Source of the DNA: an uncultured Bacteroidota bacterium
GTDB lineage: Bacteria > Bacteroidota > Bacteroidia > Chitinophagales > Chitinophagaceae
Assembly: GCA_903877645.1 (NCBI GenBank)
Contig: CAIRES010000068.1
Span: 1-64,000 of the forward strand
DNA length: 64,000 nucleotides
Direction of reading: 5' to 3'
A model generated the notes under the pieces. It made no database searches and was not told the DNA's origin. It was given only the letters and a program-made list of their open reading frames with translations. Shown in pieces: positions 26,231 to 35,079 of the stretch. Position numbers and translations under genes: made by a program. The number at the start of each line of letters is the position of its first letter. Position 1 is the first letter of the stretch.

Positions 26231-28423
26231 CTACAATTCCAGCAGCCCGAATTTGTATAAAGTATTGATCGGCTTATTGTCCCAAAACAGCTCAAAGTCT
26301 TCCAGCCCTTCTGCTTCATAGCTGTCTTTTACCTCCTGCATAGTCATTGTCTTCCGGTTGTGTACCGATAGTTGTTGCAATATACCGGCAAACCACTTGC
26401 CCTGTGGCAGGTCGGTTTTTATGGTCAGGGCCTCGCCCCGGTTCTGGAAGGTAAGTGATGCCAGCTCCCATTGATTACCTTTCTTTGATTTGGTGACGGT
26501 CTCGAAAGACGGATCAAGTCCGAGCCATACTACTTTGGTATTGGGCTTTGCTGCGGCGTATTCATCAGCCTCCAATGCCTTGGTGATATAGTCAGGGTCA
26601 ACGGACGTTTTAGGTACTTTGAATTCAAACCACTTTTGTAATGGGTAGTCGAAGCAGGCCCCGTGCATAAAATTGAGCAACGATTTTTTCAGCCCAAGGG
26701 TGAAGGTGTCATGGTCGGCACCGGACGGGTCGGTATGTACAATATCGTTATTGGCAAATGTGCCTGTGCCGCTTTGTTTCTTTACTTTATACTTTTCGGG
26801 GTTCAGACCCACAGGGCTATGGGCCGTCATGGCAAACTGGTGCCAAAATGCAGACTTTAAAATCCCGGTATGGAACATCTGCCGCACCATTTCCATAGAG
26901 TCTATGGTCTCCTGCGCCGTTTGTGTAGGGAAACCATACATGAGGTACGCGTGCACCATTATACCCGCTTCGGTGAAGTGTTTGTTCACCCGTGCCACCT
27001 GTGCTACGGTGATCCCCTTTTCTATAAGTGCCAGTAAGCGGTCTGATGCCACCTCAAGCCCACCGGATACTGCTATGCAACCCGATTCACTGAGCAGGTG
27101 ACACAGGTCTCGGGTGAAACTTTTTTCAAAACGTATGTTCGTCCACCAACTTACTACCAGTTTGCGGCGGATGATCTCTAAGGCCAGTTCGCGCATCAGG
27201 GCAGGTGGGGCAGCCTCATCTACAAAGTGAAAGCCTGTTTCTCCCGTCTGCGTTATGATCTCTTCCATGCGGTCACAGAGTATCTGTGCGGTGAGTGGCT
27301 CGTATCGTTGTATATAGTCCAGTGATGTATCACAGAAGGTACATTTACCCCAGTAGCAGCCATGCGCCATGGTCAGTTTATTCCAGCGGCCATCGCTCCA
27401 CAGGCTGTGCATAGGGTTCACTATTTCTATAGCCGATATGTATTTATCCAGCAGCAGATCGCTGTAGTCGGGAGTGCCTACCTGGCCTTGTTTGTAGTCA
27501 CCGCAGGCCTGGTTATTGATGTAGGTCACTACACCGTTCAGTAGTGTGAATGTTCTTTTTAGCTCTTCAACAGTCCTGGTGCCGGCTATGTATTGCAGCA
27601 GGTTTTCTATCGGGGCTTCGCCATCATCCAGCGTTATAAAGTCAAAGAACTCCAATACTCTTGTGTCAGATAAGGAGCGCAACTCTGTATTTGGGAAGCC
27701 GCCCCCCATCGTCACTTTTACATCGGGGTAATTCTTTTTCAGCCATTGCGCGCAACGGAATGCGGCATAGAGGTTGCCGGGAAAGGGAACAGATATAGCA
27801 ACTAATTGTGGCTGTACTTCGGCCATTCTTGTCTGTAGTATATCCAGTAGTATGTTGTCAATATAGGTATACGGTTGTTGCAGGGCCTCGTGCAGTTCAT
27901 CAAAGCTATTGGCAGAGCGGCCCAGCCTTTCGGCGTAACGACTGAAGCCGAAGTGGCCATCCACACATTCTTTGATGAGGTCGGCCAGGTCTTCGAGGTA
28001 CATCGTGGCCAGGTGCTTGGCTTTGTCTTGTACTCCCATAGCACCGAAGGCCCATACCATATCATCTATCTGCGCAAAGCGGGAAGCCTCCGGCAAAAAG
28101 TTACGCTTGCAGATGCGGTGGGCGAGGGTGGGTGCTTTGCCTTGTAAAAACAGGATGGCAGCGTCTATTGTTTGTATGTAGTCGTCTTTAAGGGAAAGTA
28201 TCCTGGATATATTCTCCGGCCATTCGGTGGTGGTATCTACCTGGCTGAATAGTTGTTGCAGGCCATTTTTTGAGAACAAGGCTACCGTCACCTCAATGCC
28301 GAGGTCGGCCTGGAAAGCGGTTATCTTTTTGGTGTTCAGAAAACCTTTCAGATAGGCCGTGGCAGGGTAGGGTGTGTTCAGCTGCGTAAAGGGCGGCGTT
28401 ATCAGGAATACGGTGGCGCTCAA
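26231..28423 (-). CDS. B12-binding-domain radical SAM protein
   Basis: A 730-residue enzyme. Residues ~1-300 form a cobalamin-binding-like Rossmann region (VAISVPFPGNLYAAFRCAQWLKK, then VTMGGGFPNTELR), without an obvious DxHxxG. The radical SAM core begins with C356, C361 and C364 in HGCYWGKCTFCD, which would bind the [4Fe-4S] cluster; the spacing is C-x4-C-x2-C instead of the textbook C-x3-C-x2-C. SGGLEVASDRLL and AYLMYGFPTQT are typical core stretches. Members of this class methylate or rearrange diverse substrates; none can be assigned. A promoter element lies at 28440-28447. Confidence 0.88.
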   Translation of the reverse strand: MSATVFLITPPFTQLNTPYPATAYLKGFLNTKKITAFQADLGIEVTVALFSKNGLQQLFSQVDTTTEWPENISRILSLKDDYIQTIDAAILFLQGKAPTLAHRICKRNFLPEASRFAQIDDMVWAFGAMGVQDKAKHLATMYLEDLADLIKECVDGHFGFSRYAERLGRSANSFDELHEALQQPYTYIDNILLDILQTRMAEVQPQLVAISVPFPGNLYAAFRCAQWLKKNYPDVKVTMGGGFPNTELRSLSDTRVLEFFDFITLDDGEAPIENLLQYIAGTRTVEELKRTFTLLNGVVTYINNQACGDYKQGQVGTPDYSDLLLDKYISAIEIVNPMHSLWSDGRWNKLTMAHGCYWGKCTFCDTSLDYIQRYEPLTAQILCDRMEEIITQTGETGFHFVDEAAPPALMRELALEIIRRKLVVSWWTNIRFEKSFTRDLCHLLSESGCIAVSGGLEVASDRLLALIEKGITVAQVARVNKHFTEAGIMVHAYLMYGFPTQTAQETIDSMEMVRQMFHTGILKSAFWHQFAMTAHSPVGLNPEKYKVKKQSGTGTFANNDIVHTDPSGADHDTFTLGLKKSLLNFMHGACFDYPLQKWFEFKVPKTSVDPDYITKALEADEYAAAKPNTKVVWLGLDPSFETVTKSKKGNQWELASLTFQNRGEALTIKTDLPQGKWFAGILQQLSVHNRKTMTMQEVKDSYEAEGLEDFELFWDNKPINTLYKFGLLEL

Positions 28424-28439
28424 ACGGTAAATTTATACA

Positions 28440-28447
28440 CAAAAATA
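28440..28447 (-). promoter_or_regulatory. -7 promoter element for the radical SAM gene
   Basis: Read on the - strand TATTTTTG, a TAnnTTTG match, 16 bases before the ATG at 28423. Confidence 0.55.
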
Positions 28448-28505
28448 CCATAAATAACCCGTAGTTGTAAAATATCGTAGTTATAGCTGATTGAAGCACA
28501 TCCAT

Positions 28506-28513
28506 TATCTTTG
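28506..28513 (+). promoter_or_regulatory. -7 promoter element for the SDR gene
   Basis: TATCTTTG matches TAnnTTTG and ends 16 bases before the ATG at 28530. It is divergent from the element at 28440-28447. Confidence 0.6.
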
Positions 28514-28529
28514 AGGCATAATCCATTCC

Positions 28530-29342
28530 ATGTCTTCATTAAAAAATAAAGTGGTGGTCATTACCGGGGCATCTTCCGGTATTGGTAAGGCGCTCGCAGA
28601 GGCAGCATTGGCGCAGGGCGCTAAAGTGGCCGTCTGCGCTCGCAACCCCGATAAGCTGCATGCCACGTTTTCAAAATCCGACAACCTGCTTTGCTATAAG
28701 GCTGATGTGAGTAAAGAATTGGAGTGCGAGGCTTTTGTACAAACAGTAACCACAAAGTGGGGCCATATAGATGTGCTCATCAATAATGCAGGCATGAGTA
28801 TGCGCGCGTTGTTTGAAGACGTAGACCTGTCGGTGATCAGGAACCTGATGGATATTAACTTCTGGGGGGCGGTGTACTGCACCAAGTATGCGCTACCGTC
28901 AATAATCAAGAGCAAGGGTGTAGTGGTGGGGGTATCTTCTATTGCGGGCTATAGGGGCTTGCCGGGGCGCACTGGCTACTCTGCATCCAAGTTTGCCATG
29001 CAGGGTTTTTTAGAGTCGCTGCGTACCGAGATGCTGCATACCGGCGTGCATGTGATGTGGGTATCGCCGGGCTTTGTAGCCTCCAATATCCGCAACGTGG
29101 CTTTGAGCAGCGATGGCACGGCACAAGCCGAAACCCCGCTCGACGAAAGTAAACTGATGAGCGCCGAAGAGTGCGCCCTCATCATTATCAACGGTATTGA
29201 AAAAAGAAAACGCTCGGTAGTGATGACCACACAGGGCAAACTCACAGTGCTGATCAACAAGCTATTTCCCTCATTGGCAGATAAACTGGTATACAACCAC
29301 TTCCTGAATGAGCCGGACTCTCCCCTAAAGAAATATGAATAA
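28530..29342 (+). CDS. Short-chain dehydrogenase/reductase
   Basis: A 270-residue classical SDR oxidoreductase. The cofactor site is TGASSGIGKALAEA (about residues 12-25), with CARNPDKL after it suggesting NADP(H). NNAGMS follows near residue 87, and the active site is S-x11-13-Y-x3-K in SSIAGYRGLPGRTGYSASK. Substrate is not predictable. Monocistronic with its own promoter, divergent from the radical SAM gene. Confidence 0.92.
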   Translation: MSSLKNKVVVITGASSGIGKALAEAALAQGAKVAVCARNPDKLHATFSKSDNLLCYKADVSKELECEAFVQTVTTKWGHIDVLINNAGMSMRALFEDVDLSVIRNLMDINFWGAVYCTKYALPSIIKSKGVVVGVSSIAGYRGLPGRTGYSASKFAMQGFLESLRTEMLHTGVHVMWVSPGFVASNIRNVALSSDGTAQAETPLDESKLMSAEECALIIINGIEKRKRSVVMTTQGKLTVLINKLFPSLADKLVYNHFLNEPDSPLKKYE

Positions 29343-29361
29343 GGCAGTTAATAGTGAAATT

Positions 29362-29369
29362 AATTTTGT
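29362..29369 (+). promoter_or_regulatory. -7 promoter element for the FG-GAP protein gene
   Basis: TAATTTTG matches TAnnTTTG, 43 bases before the ATG at 29413. A weaker TAACTTTA lies at 29390-29397. Confidence 0.45.
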
Positions 29370-29412
29370 TATCAGCCTGGTTTTGGTGTAACTTTAATTG
29401 TTAATTATTTCT

Positions 29413-31698
29413 ATGCGGATATACTCAAAGTTTATTTATATTCTATTTACCGGTCTGGTTTCTGTTTGTGCCCATGCCCAGGAGAAGTACTACCAGCCGG
29501 ATGTTTCGGTGGTGGTAAACGCATATGGACAGTCTCAAACGCTGCCTTGGTGTGGTGGGTTTAATAATCCACAGTTTGCGGTCGCAGACCTAAATCATGA
29601 TGGATTGCCGGACCTTGTTGTATTTGAGAATGGCATCGGTTTGCGTACGTTCATAAATAAAGGCACTGCCGGGAACCCGGATTACAAGTATGCGCCGTCT
29701 TATGCATTGAATTTTCCGGCTATATCAGATTATATAGCGCTTGCAGATTATAACTGTGATGGTGTTCCTGATCTTTTCAGGCAGGCAGGCAGCGATGGCT
29801 TTTCGGTATATAAAGGATATTATAACGGGCAAAACGAACTTTGCTTTACCTATTACATGGACCTTTTTTATGGCGCTACTAATGCCTTTAATAACCCCGG
29901 CGATATTCCGGCTATTGTAGATATAGACGGAGATGGCGACCTGGATTTTGTGGCTTATGATATTTCAGGTGAAACATTGAACCTTTACAGAAACATGCGT
30001 GTGGAAATGGGCTTGCCTTGTGATACCATCGCTTTGGAATTGTCCGATCAATGCTGGGGTAAGGTGAAACAGCTCTACTGGAGAACGCATGTCCTGAATT
30101 ATACCTGCCACAATAGCGGAGACAGGCGGCACGGAGATACCACCAAAAGAGTTACGCACCAGGGCAATACGCCTTGTCTCTTCGATTGGGATATGGATGG
30201 AGATTATGATTATCTCGATGGAAGTATCTCTTTCAATGAAATGACCTTTTTGAAAAACGGACGTATAGAAACAGGCAATGCTGACGACACCATGATCTCC
30301 CAGGATACTATGTGGCAATCCGGCGGCAAAAGTATAGAGCTGCCTACTTGGCCTGCCGCTTTTAATATTGATGTGGACCAGGACGGCAAAAAAGACCTGC
30401 TTATAGCGCCAAACAATTTTGGCCTCTCTGAAAATTATAAATGTATCTGGTACTATAAGAATTACTCCACACCCGGTGTGCCGGACTGGCGCTTCCAGTC
30501 GGATACTTTCCTTATTGACCAAACCATAGATGTGGGAACGGCTTCGTATCCTATGCTGTTTGATTATGACAAAGATGGCAAGCCCGATCTGTTTGTCGGG
30601 TCCGGCGGATATTACCAGAGCGATGGAAGTTTTCGCAGCCGTATTTCCTATTATCAAAATACCAGTACGCCGGGGAACCCCTCATTTACATTGCAAACAA
30701 AAGATTTCATGCAAATGGATACTTTAGGATTTGCCGGCTCGGCTATTGCTTTCGGCGATATTGATAACGATGGCAAAAGTGACCTTGTCATGGGGCATAC
30801 GGATGGCACACTATCTTATTTTAAGAACATGGCTGCCAGTGAAAGTGTACCACCCGACTGGCAACTGGCGGAACGTGTGCTTACAGATGTGAATGGAGAT
30901 ACTATATACGTTTATGATGCCGCCGCACCCTGCATATATGACCTGGACAGGGATGGCAAAAAAGACCTGCTGATAGGCAGCGTGATAGGCACTTTACAGT
31001 ATTACCAAAATGTGAGTACCACACCGGGTACTATCAGCCTGCAACTGGAGAATAGCGACATCGGTAGCGTAGGCGTTGATACAACCCGCTCTTGGGGCCG
31101 TTTCAGTGCGCCTTTTATTGGCAGGATAGATACTACTGGTGTAGAATACCTGATGATGGGCAGTGGCAGTGGCAATATTTACCGCTATACCGGTTTTCAG
31201 GGCGGCGATACTACGATCAGGTACCCCATGATCGATGCTGACTATGCTAATATTGACAGCACGCACCTGCTGTACAATCATCCCGGGCAGCCATATGCTT
31301 TGTATGACGGGATACGTAGTACGGTTACTGCGGGGCACATCACCAGCGATAGTGATTATTACATGATCACGGGCAACATTAAGGGGGGGCTGGAACTATA
31401 CAAATGGGAGGTGCGGCAAACAACGGTTACACCGAATGTTGTGAATGAGAACGGCAAAATACAGGTGTATCCTAACCCCACACAAAATGTGCTGAATATA
31501 ACCTGGAACGGCTTGTTGCAGCCTGAGGTGCAGGTAAGCTTTATGAATATGGCCGGACAGTTATTTTATACAACGGCATTACCATCGGCTACAGGCCACG
31601 CAGTTCTTTCTACTGCAGCATTGCCATCCGGTATGTATGTGTGTATACTGCAAAGTGGAGTGAACAGGTATTACAGTAAGTTCACGGTAATAAAATGA
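29413..31698 (+). CDS. T9SS-exported FG-GAP/VCBS repeat protein
   Basis: A 761-residue secreted protein. After a signal peptide (MRIYSKFIYILFTGLVSVCAHAQ) come repeated calcium-binding-like loops of the VCBS/FG-GAP propeller: VADLNHDGLPDLVVF, LADYNCDGVPDLF, VDIDGDGDLDFV, NIDVDQDGKKDLLI, DYDKDGKPDLFVGSGG, GDIDNDGKSDLVMG and YDLDRDGKKDLLIG. The C-terminus is a type A T9SS sorting domain (IQVYPNPTQNVLNI...SGMYVCILQSG). It is a surface or secreted propeller protein; a ligand is not evident. The start is the ATG at 29413, since the frame upstream offers only a TTG. Confidence 0.9.
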   Translation: MRIYSKFIYILFTGLVSVCAHAQEKYYQPDVSVVVNAYGQSQTLPWCGGFNNPQFAVADLNHDGLPDLVVFENGIGLRTFINKGTAGNPDYKYAPSYALNFPAISDYIALADYNCDGVPDLFRQAGSDGFSVYKGYYNGQNELCFTYYMDLFYGATNAFNNPGDIPAIVDIDGDGDLDFVAYDISGETLNLYRNMRVEMGLPCDTIALELSDQCWGKVKQLYWRTHVLNYTCHNSGDRRHGDTTKRVTHQGNTPCLFDWDMDGDYDYLDGSISFNEMTFLKNGRIETGNADDTMISQDTMWQSGGKSIELPTWPAAFNIDVDQDGKKDLLIAPNNFGLSENYKCIWYYKNYSTPGVPDWRFQSDTFLIDQTIDVGTASYPMLFDYDKDGKPDLFVGSGGYYQSDGSFRSRISYYQNTSTPGNPSFTLQTKDFMQMDTLGFAGSAIAFGDIDNDGKSDLVMGHTDGTLSYFKNMAASESVPPDWQLAERVLTDVNGDTIYVYDAAAPCIYDLDRDGKKDLLIGSVIGTLQYYQNVSTTPGTISLQLENSDIGSVGVDTTRSWGRFSAPFIGRIDTTGVEYLMMGSGSGNIYRYTGFQGGDTTIRYPMIDADYANIDSTHLLYNHPGQPYALYDGIRSTVTAGHITSDSDYYMITGNIKGGLELYKWEVRQTTVTPNVVNENGKIQVYPNPTQNVLNITWNGLLQPEVQVSFMNMAGQLFYTTALPSATGHAVLSTAALPSGMYVCILQSGVNRYYSKFTVIK

Positions 31699-32679
31699 TC
31701 AGAAGTAGTTGGTCTGTTGCAGGTAGTCACTCACATATTCTGCTACACCTTCTTCCAGCGAATAGAAAGGAGTGGGATAGCCGGCTGCTATTAGTTTATG
31801 CATATCAGCCTCTGTAAAATACTGGTATTTATCCCTGATATCAGCAGGGGTATCCACATACACTATATGCTCCGGTAGCTGTAATGTAGTAAAGATGGCT
31901 TTTACAAGGTCTTTGAAAGTGCGTGCTTTACCTGTGCCGGTATTATAAAGGCCGCTCGCCGGTTGCTTTCGCATGAGCCATACACAGATAGACACCACAT
32001 CTTTTACGTAGATGAAATCGCGGATCTGCTCGCCATCTTTATAGTCGGGGTTGTGGGAGCGGAATAATTTTACTTCACCCTTATCCTTTATTTGATTGAA
32101 GGCATGAAAAATAACTGATGCCATGCGGCCTTTATGGTACTCATTCGGGCCAAAAACATTAAAGAATTTAAGCCCGGCCCAAAAAGGAGGTGTAGTTGTT
32201 TGCTCCAATGCCCAAATGTCAAATTCATTTTTTGAAACGCCGTAAGGGTTCAGCGGTTGTAATTTCTTCACCACATCATGACTGTCGGTGTAGCCATATT
32301 CGCCATTGCCATAAGTGGCCGCTGAAGATGCATATACCAGCGGGATGTTATTTTCGGCACAGAGTTGCCAGATAAGCTTTGAATAGTCAAGATTCCACTT
32401 TTTATGAACGGCATAGTCCATCTCGGTGGTATCTGTTCTCGCACCAAGGTGAAATATGGACGCTATAGTGCTTTTATGCACAGATGCCCATTCAAAAAAA
32501 TACTCCCGGTCTACTTTTTCGAGGAATTTTTTGCCATCAAGGTTGGCTGATTTCTTAGCTACAGAAAAATCATCTACAAGCACTAATCGTTCAAACCCAA
32601 GATGATTCAAATAACCGGTAAGGTAGCTGCCTATAAAGCCTGCTGCCCCTGTTACTACAATAACGTCCTCTTTGTGCAT
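31699..32679 (-). CDS. hldD: ADP-L-glycero-D-manno-heptose 6-epimerase
   Basis: A 326-residue extended SDR that inverts C6 of ADP-heptose for the LPS inner core. The NADP site is TGAAGFIGSYL (~10-20) with VDDFSVAKK after the second strand. Other marks are HLGARTDTTEMD, YASSAATYG, the catalytic Y-x3-K in NPYGVSKNEFD, and FFNVFGPNEYHKGRMASV, all matching HldD/RfaD more than generic epimerases. It lies 16 bases downstream of the small membrane gene 32696-32974 and is probably co-transcribed with it. Confidence 0.93.
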   Translation of the reverse strand: MHKEDVIVVTGAAGFIGSYLTGYLNHLGFERLVLVDDFSVAKKSANLDGKKFLEKVDREYFFEWASVHKSTIASIFHLGARTDTTEMDYAVHKKWNLDYSKLIWQLCAENNIPLVYASSAATYGNGEYGYTDSHDVVKKLQPLNPYGVSKNEFDIWALEQTTTPPFWAGLKFFNVFGPNEYHKGRMASVIFHAFNQIKDKGEVKLFRSHNPDYKDGEQIRDFIYVKDVVSICVWLMRKQPASGLYNTGTGKARTFKDLVKAIFTTLQLPEHIVYVDTPADIRDKYQYFTEADMHKLIAAGYPTPFYSLEEGVAEYVSDYLQQTNYF

Positions 32680-32695
32680 TGGGAATGATTACAAA

Positions 32696-32974
32696 TTATT
32701 TTGCAGCTTTGGCTGTATCTGCTACAGGGGCTGCTGCGGCAGGTTTAGATTCTTCGGCTTTCGGGGCTGCTTTTTCAGTAGCCGGTTCGGTAGTGGTTTT
32801 CACCTCTGTTTTTTCTTTGCCTTCACCTGCACCTTCTTCACTGCCGCTTTCGGCTTTGATAAAGTTGAGGGCTGCAACAAAAAGGCCGACAATGATGACT
32901 ACCAGCCAAAAAGAATTCTTGAAAGATATTATTGTTTGGTTTTCCTTTGAGTGTCCGTGAGTATCGTGGCTCAT
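32696..32974 (-). CDS. Small single-span membrane protein with Ala/Lys/Glu/Pro tail
   Basis: A 92-residue protein: a short histidine-containing head (MSHDTHGHSKENQ), one membrane helix at about 25-41 (FWLVVIIVGLFVAALNF), then a low-complexity tail rich in E, K, A, T and P. I recognise no family; tails of this type often span the periplasm or bind partners loosely. It is the first gene of a probable unit with hldD and has a -7 element at 32995-33002. Confidence 0.75.
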   Translation of the reverse strand: MSHDTHGHSKENQTIISFKNSFWLVVIIVGLFVAALNFIKAESGSEEGAGEGKEKTEVKTTTEPATEKAAPKAEESKPAAAAPVADTAKAAK

Positions 32975-32994
32975 GTATTGAATTTTATATGCTG

Positions 32995-33002
32995 CAAATG
33001 TA
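32995..33002 (-). promoter_or_regulatory. -7 promoter element for 32696-32974 and hldD
   Basis: On the - strand TACATTTG, a TAnnTTTG match, 20 bases before the ATG at 32974. Confidence 0.5.
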
Positions 33003-33122
33003 AACTATTGCTGGTATTTTTTTTAATCCTGGTGGAAAAAATACAGGCAGGGCTTATTTTCGTAAAAATCATCTGTAACAAAGAACATCTGTCATTTAAT
33101 AACTTATGTATATTCATACGAC

Positions 33123-33812
33123 ATGCAGCCATTAATATTATTACACGGGGCGATAGGATCATCAGCACAATTGGGCAAATTATCCCGTGAATTATCCCGC
33201 AGCTTTAGGGTATATGTTCCCGACCTTGCAGGCCATGGGAGCAGGGAAATGCCAATTGAGCCATTTTCTATAAGGTTGTTTGCTGATGATATTCTTCGGT
33301 TCATGGAACGGGAGCAGATAGCCCAAGCTCCTGTTTTTGGGTATAGCATGGGCGGCTACGTAGGTATGTACCTTGCCCGGCGCCATCCCGAAAAGATCAG
33401 CAAGGTCATTACCCTGGCTACAAAATACCAGTGGAGTGAGGAGATCGCTGCAAAAGAGATAAAAATGCTCGACCCCGATAAAATAGAACAAAAATTGCCG
33501 GCTTTTGCTGAAGTGCTGAGGGAAAGACATTTGCCCAATGACTGGAAAGAGGTATTGTATAAGACCGCAGAAATGATGACAGGGTTAGGCCGCGACAATG
33601 CGTTGAAGGAGCATGATTATGCGACTGTTGCCTGCCGGGTATTATTGCTGCTTGGTGATAGGGATAAAATGGTGTCATTGGAAGAAACAATAGCTGTATA
33701 CAGGGCATTGCCTGATGGGCAAATGGGTATGTTGCCACATACGCCTCACCCTATAGAACAGGTAAATACTGCAATGCTTGCTTTTCATATTGAACAGCTT
33801 ATCGGGGTATAG
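33123..33812 (+). CDS. Alpha/beta hydrolase
   Basis: A 229-residue cytoplasmic hydrolase. LLHGAIGS (6-13) forms the oxyanion loop, DLAGHGS follows, the nucleophile is S75 in GYSMGG, an acid is offered by LLGDRDKMV, and the His lies in LPHTPHPIEQV. It resembles the MhpC/BioH-like group; substrate unknown. It ends 63 bases before egtB on the same strand, so a link to ergothioneine metabolism is possible but not shown. Confidence 0.88.
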   Translation: MQPLILLHGAIGSSAQLGKLSRELSRSFRVYVPDLAGHGSREMPIEPFSIRLFADDILRFMEREQIAQAPVFGYSMGGYVGMYLARRHPEKISKVITLATKYQWSEEIAAKEIKMLDPDKIEQKLPAFAEVLRERHLPNDWKEVLYKTAEMMTGLGRDNALKEHDYATVACRVLLLLGDRDKMVSLEETIAVYRALPDGQMGMLPHTPHPIEQVNTAMLAFHIEQLIGV

Positions 33813-33875
33813 TTTTTATATATAGTTCGAAAAGGCCTTGTAGTTCATTAGTTGCTTACTTTTATTGCTTAATTT

Positions 33876-35072
33876 ATGACAACAATTAAAGAACTTAGGA
33901 AACCACACACTAAAAAAATGAGCCTGGCTGGCCGGTACAAAGATATAAGGGGCCGGAGTGAGCTTATTTGCAAGCCACTGCAAACTGAAGACTATGTAGT
34001 GCAGCCAATAGTGGACGTGAGTCCGCCCAAATGGCACCTCGGCCATACCACGTGGTTTTTCGAGACATTTATACTGTCAACAAATATTTTAGGCTACACA
34101 GAATTTGATCCTGCTTATAGTTTTGTGTTCAATAGCTACTATGAAACAGTGGGCGCGCGGGTCATCCGCACAGATAGGGGTAACTTGAGCCGGCCTACGG
34201 TTGTAGATGTGTATCGTTACCGGGCATATGTGGACAATGTGATGTGCGAACTACTGGAAAAAGAACTGACTTCAGAAATTGAAGCGCTTATTCTCCTGGG
34301 ACTAAATCATGAAGAGCAGCACCAGGAGCTGCTGATGACCGATATTAAATACATGCTTGGGCATAATCCCTTATTTCCGGCATACAACAATAAAATAACC
34401 AAGAGAAAGGCAACAAAAGGAGCCGCTGCAAATGGCATGGTTGCTATTGATGAGGGGATTTACGAGATAGGTAGTGCCGGCAACGCTTTCTGTTTTGATA
34501 ATGAACTCGGCAGGCACAAGGTGTATCTTACTGGGTTCAGCATAGCCACCCGATTAGTGACCAACGAAGAGTATCTTGAATTTATCAATGCAGGAGGTTA
34601 TGCAACACACAAATATTGGCACTCGGAAGGCTTGGATTGGGTGAAAGCGAATCATATAATGGCTCCGCTATACTGGTATTTAATTGATGGCGTATGGCAT
34701 AACTATACTTTGCAGGGCCTGCAGTTAGTGGATATGAATGCGCCGGTGTGCCATGTGAGTTTTTATGAGGCTGCTGCATATGCCGAATGGAAAGGGATGC
34801 GGTTGCCTACAGAATTTGAATGGGAGGCCGCCGCTGTGCGCCTAAACAAAGGCAGCCGATGGGAATGGACCAACAGCGCCTACCTGCCATATCCCGGGTA
34901 TAAAAAGGCAGATGGGGCGATAGGAGAGTATAATGGTAAATTTATGGTGAACCAGATGACCCTGAGAGGCGCATCAGAAGTGACACCTGCTGGCCATAGC
35001 AGGGATACCTACCGCAATTTTTTTCATCCCCACCTCAGGTGGCAATATACAGGAATACGACTCGCTCAATAA
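33876..35072 (+). CDS. egtB: Ergothioneine biosynthesis sulfoxide synthase EgtB
   Basis: A 398-residue non-heme iron enzyme that joins a thiol donor (cysteine or gamma-glutamylcysteine) to trimethylhistidine with O2. An N-terminal DinB-like domain carries the iron-site motifs WHLGHTTWFFE (53-63) and HEEQHQE with H145 and H149. A C-terminal FGE-sulfatase-type domain follows (from ~185), with RLPTEFEWEAAA near 310 and a closing TYRNFFHPHLRWQYTGIRLA. Seven bases separate it from egtD, which makes its substrate. No egtA, egtC or egtE lies in the window, so thiol donor and C-S lyase are unknown. Confidence 0.94.
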   Translation: MTTIKELRKPHTKKMSLAGRYKDIRGRSELICKPLQTEDYVVQPIVDVSPPKWHLGHTTWFFETFILSTNILGYTEFDPAYSFVFNSYYETVGARVIRTDRGNLSRPTVVDVYRYRAYVDNVMCELLEKELTSEIEALILLGLNHEEQHQELLMTDIKYMLGHNPLFPAYNNKITKRKATKGAAANGMVAIDEGIYEIGSAGNAFCFDNELGRHKVYLTGFSIATRLVTNEEYLEFINAGGYATHKYWHSEGLDWVKANHIMAPLYWYLIDGVWHNYTLQGLQLVDMNAPVCHVSFYEAAAYAEWKGMRLPTEFEWEAAAVRLNKGSRWEWTNSAYLPYPGYKKADGAIGEYNGKFMVNQMTLRGASEVTPAGHSRDTYRNFFHPHLRWQYTGIRLAQ

Positions 35073-35079
35073 ACACTGC

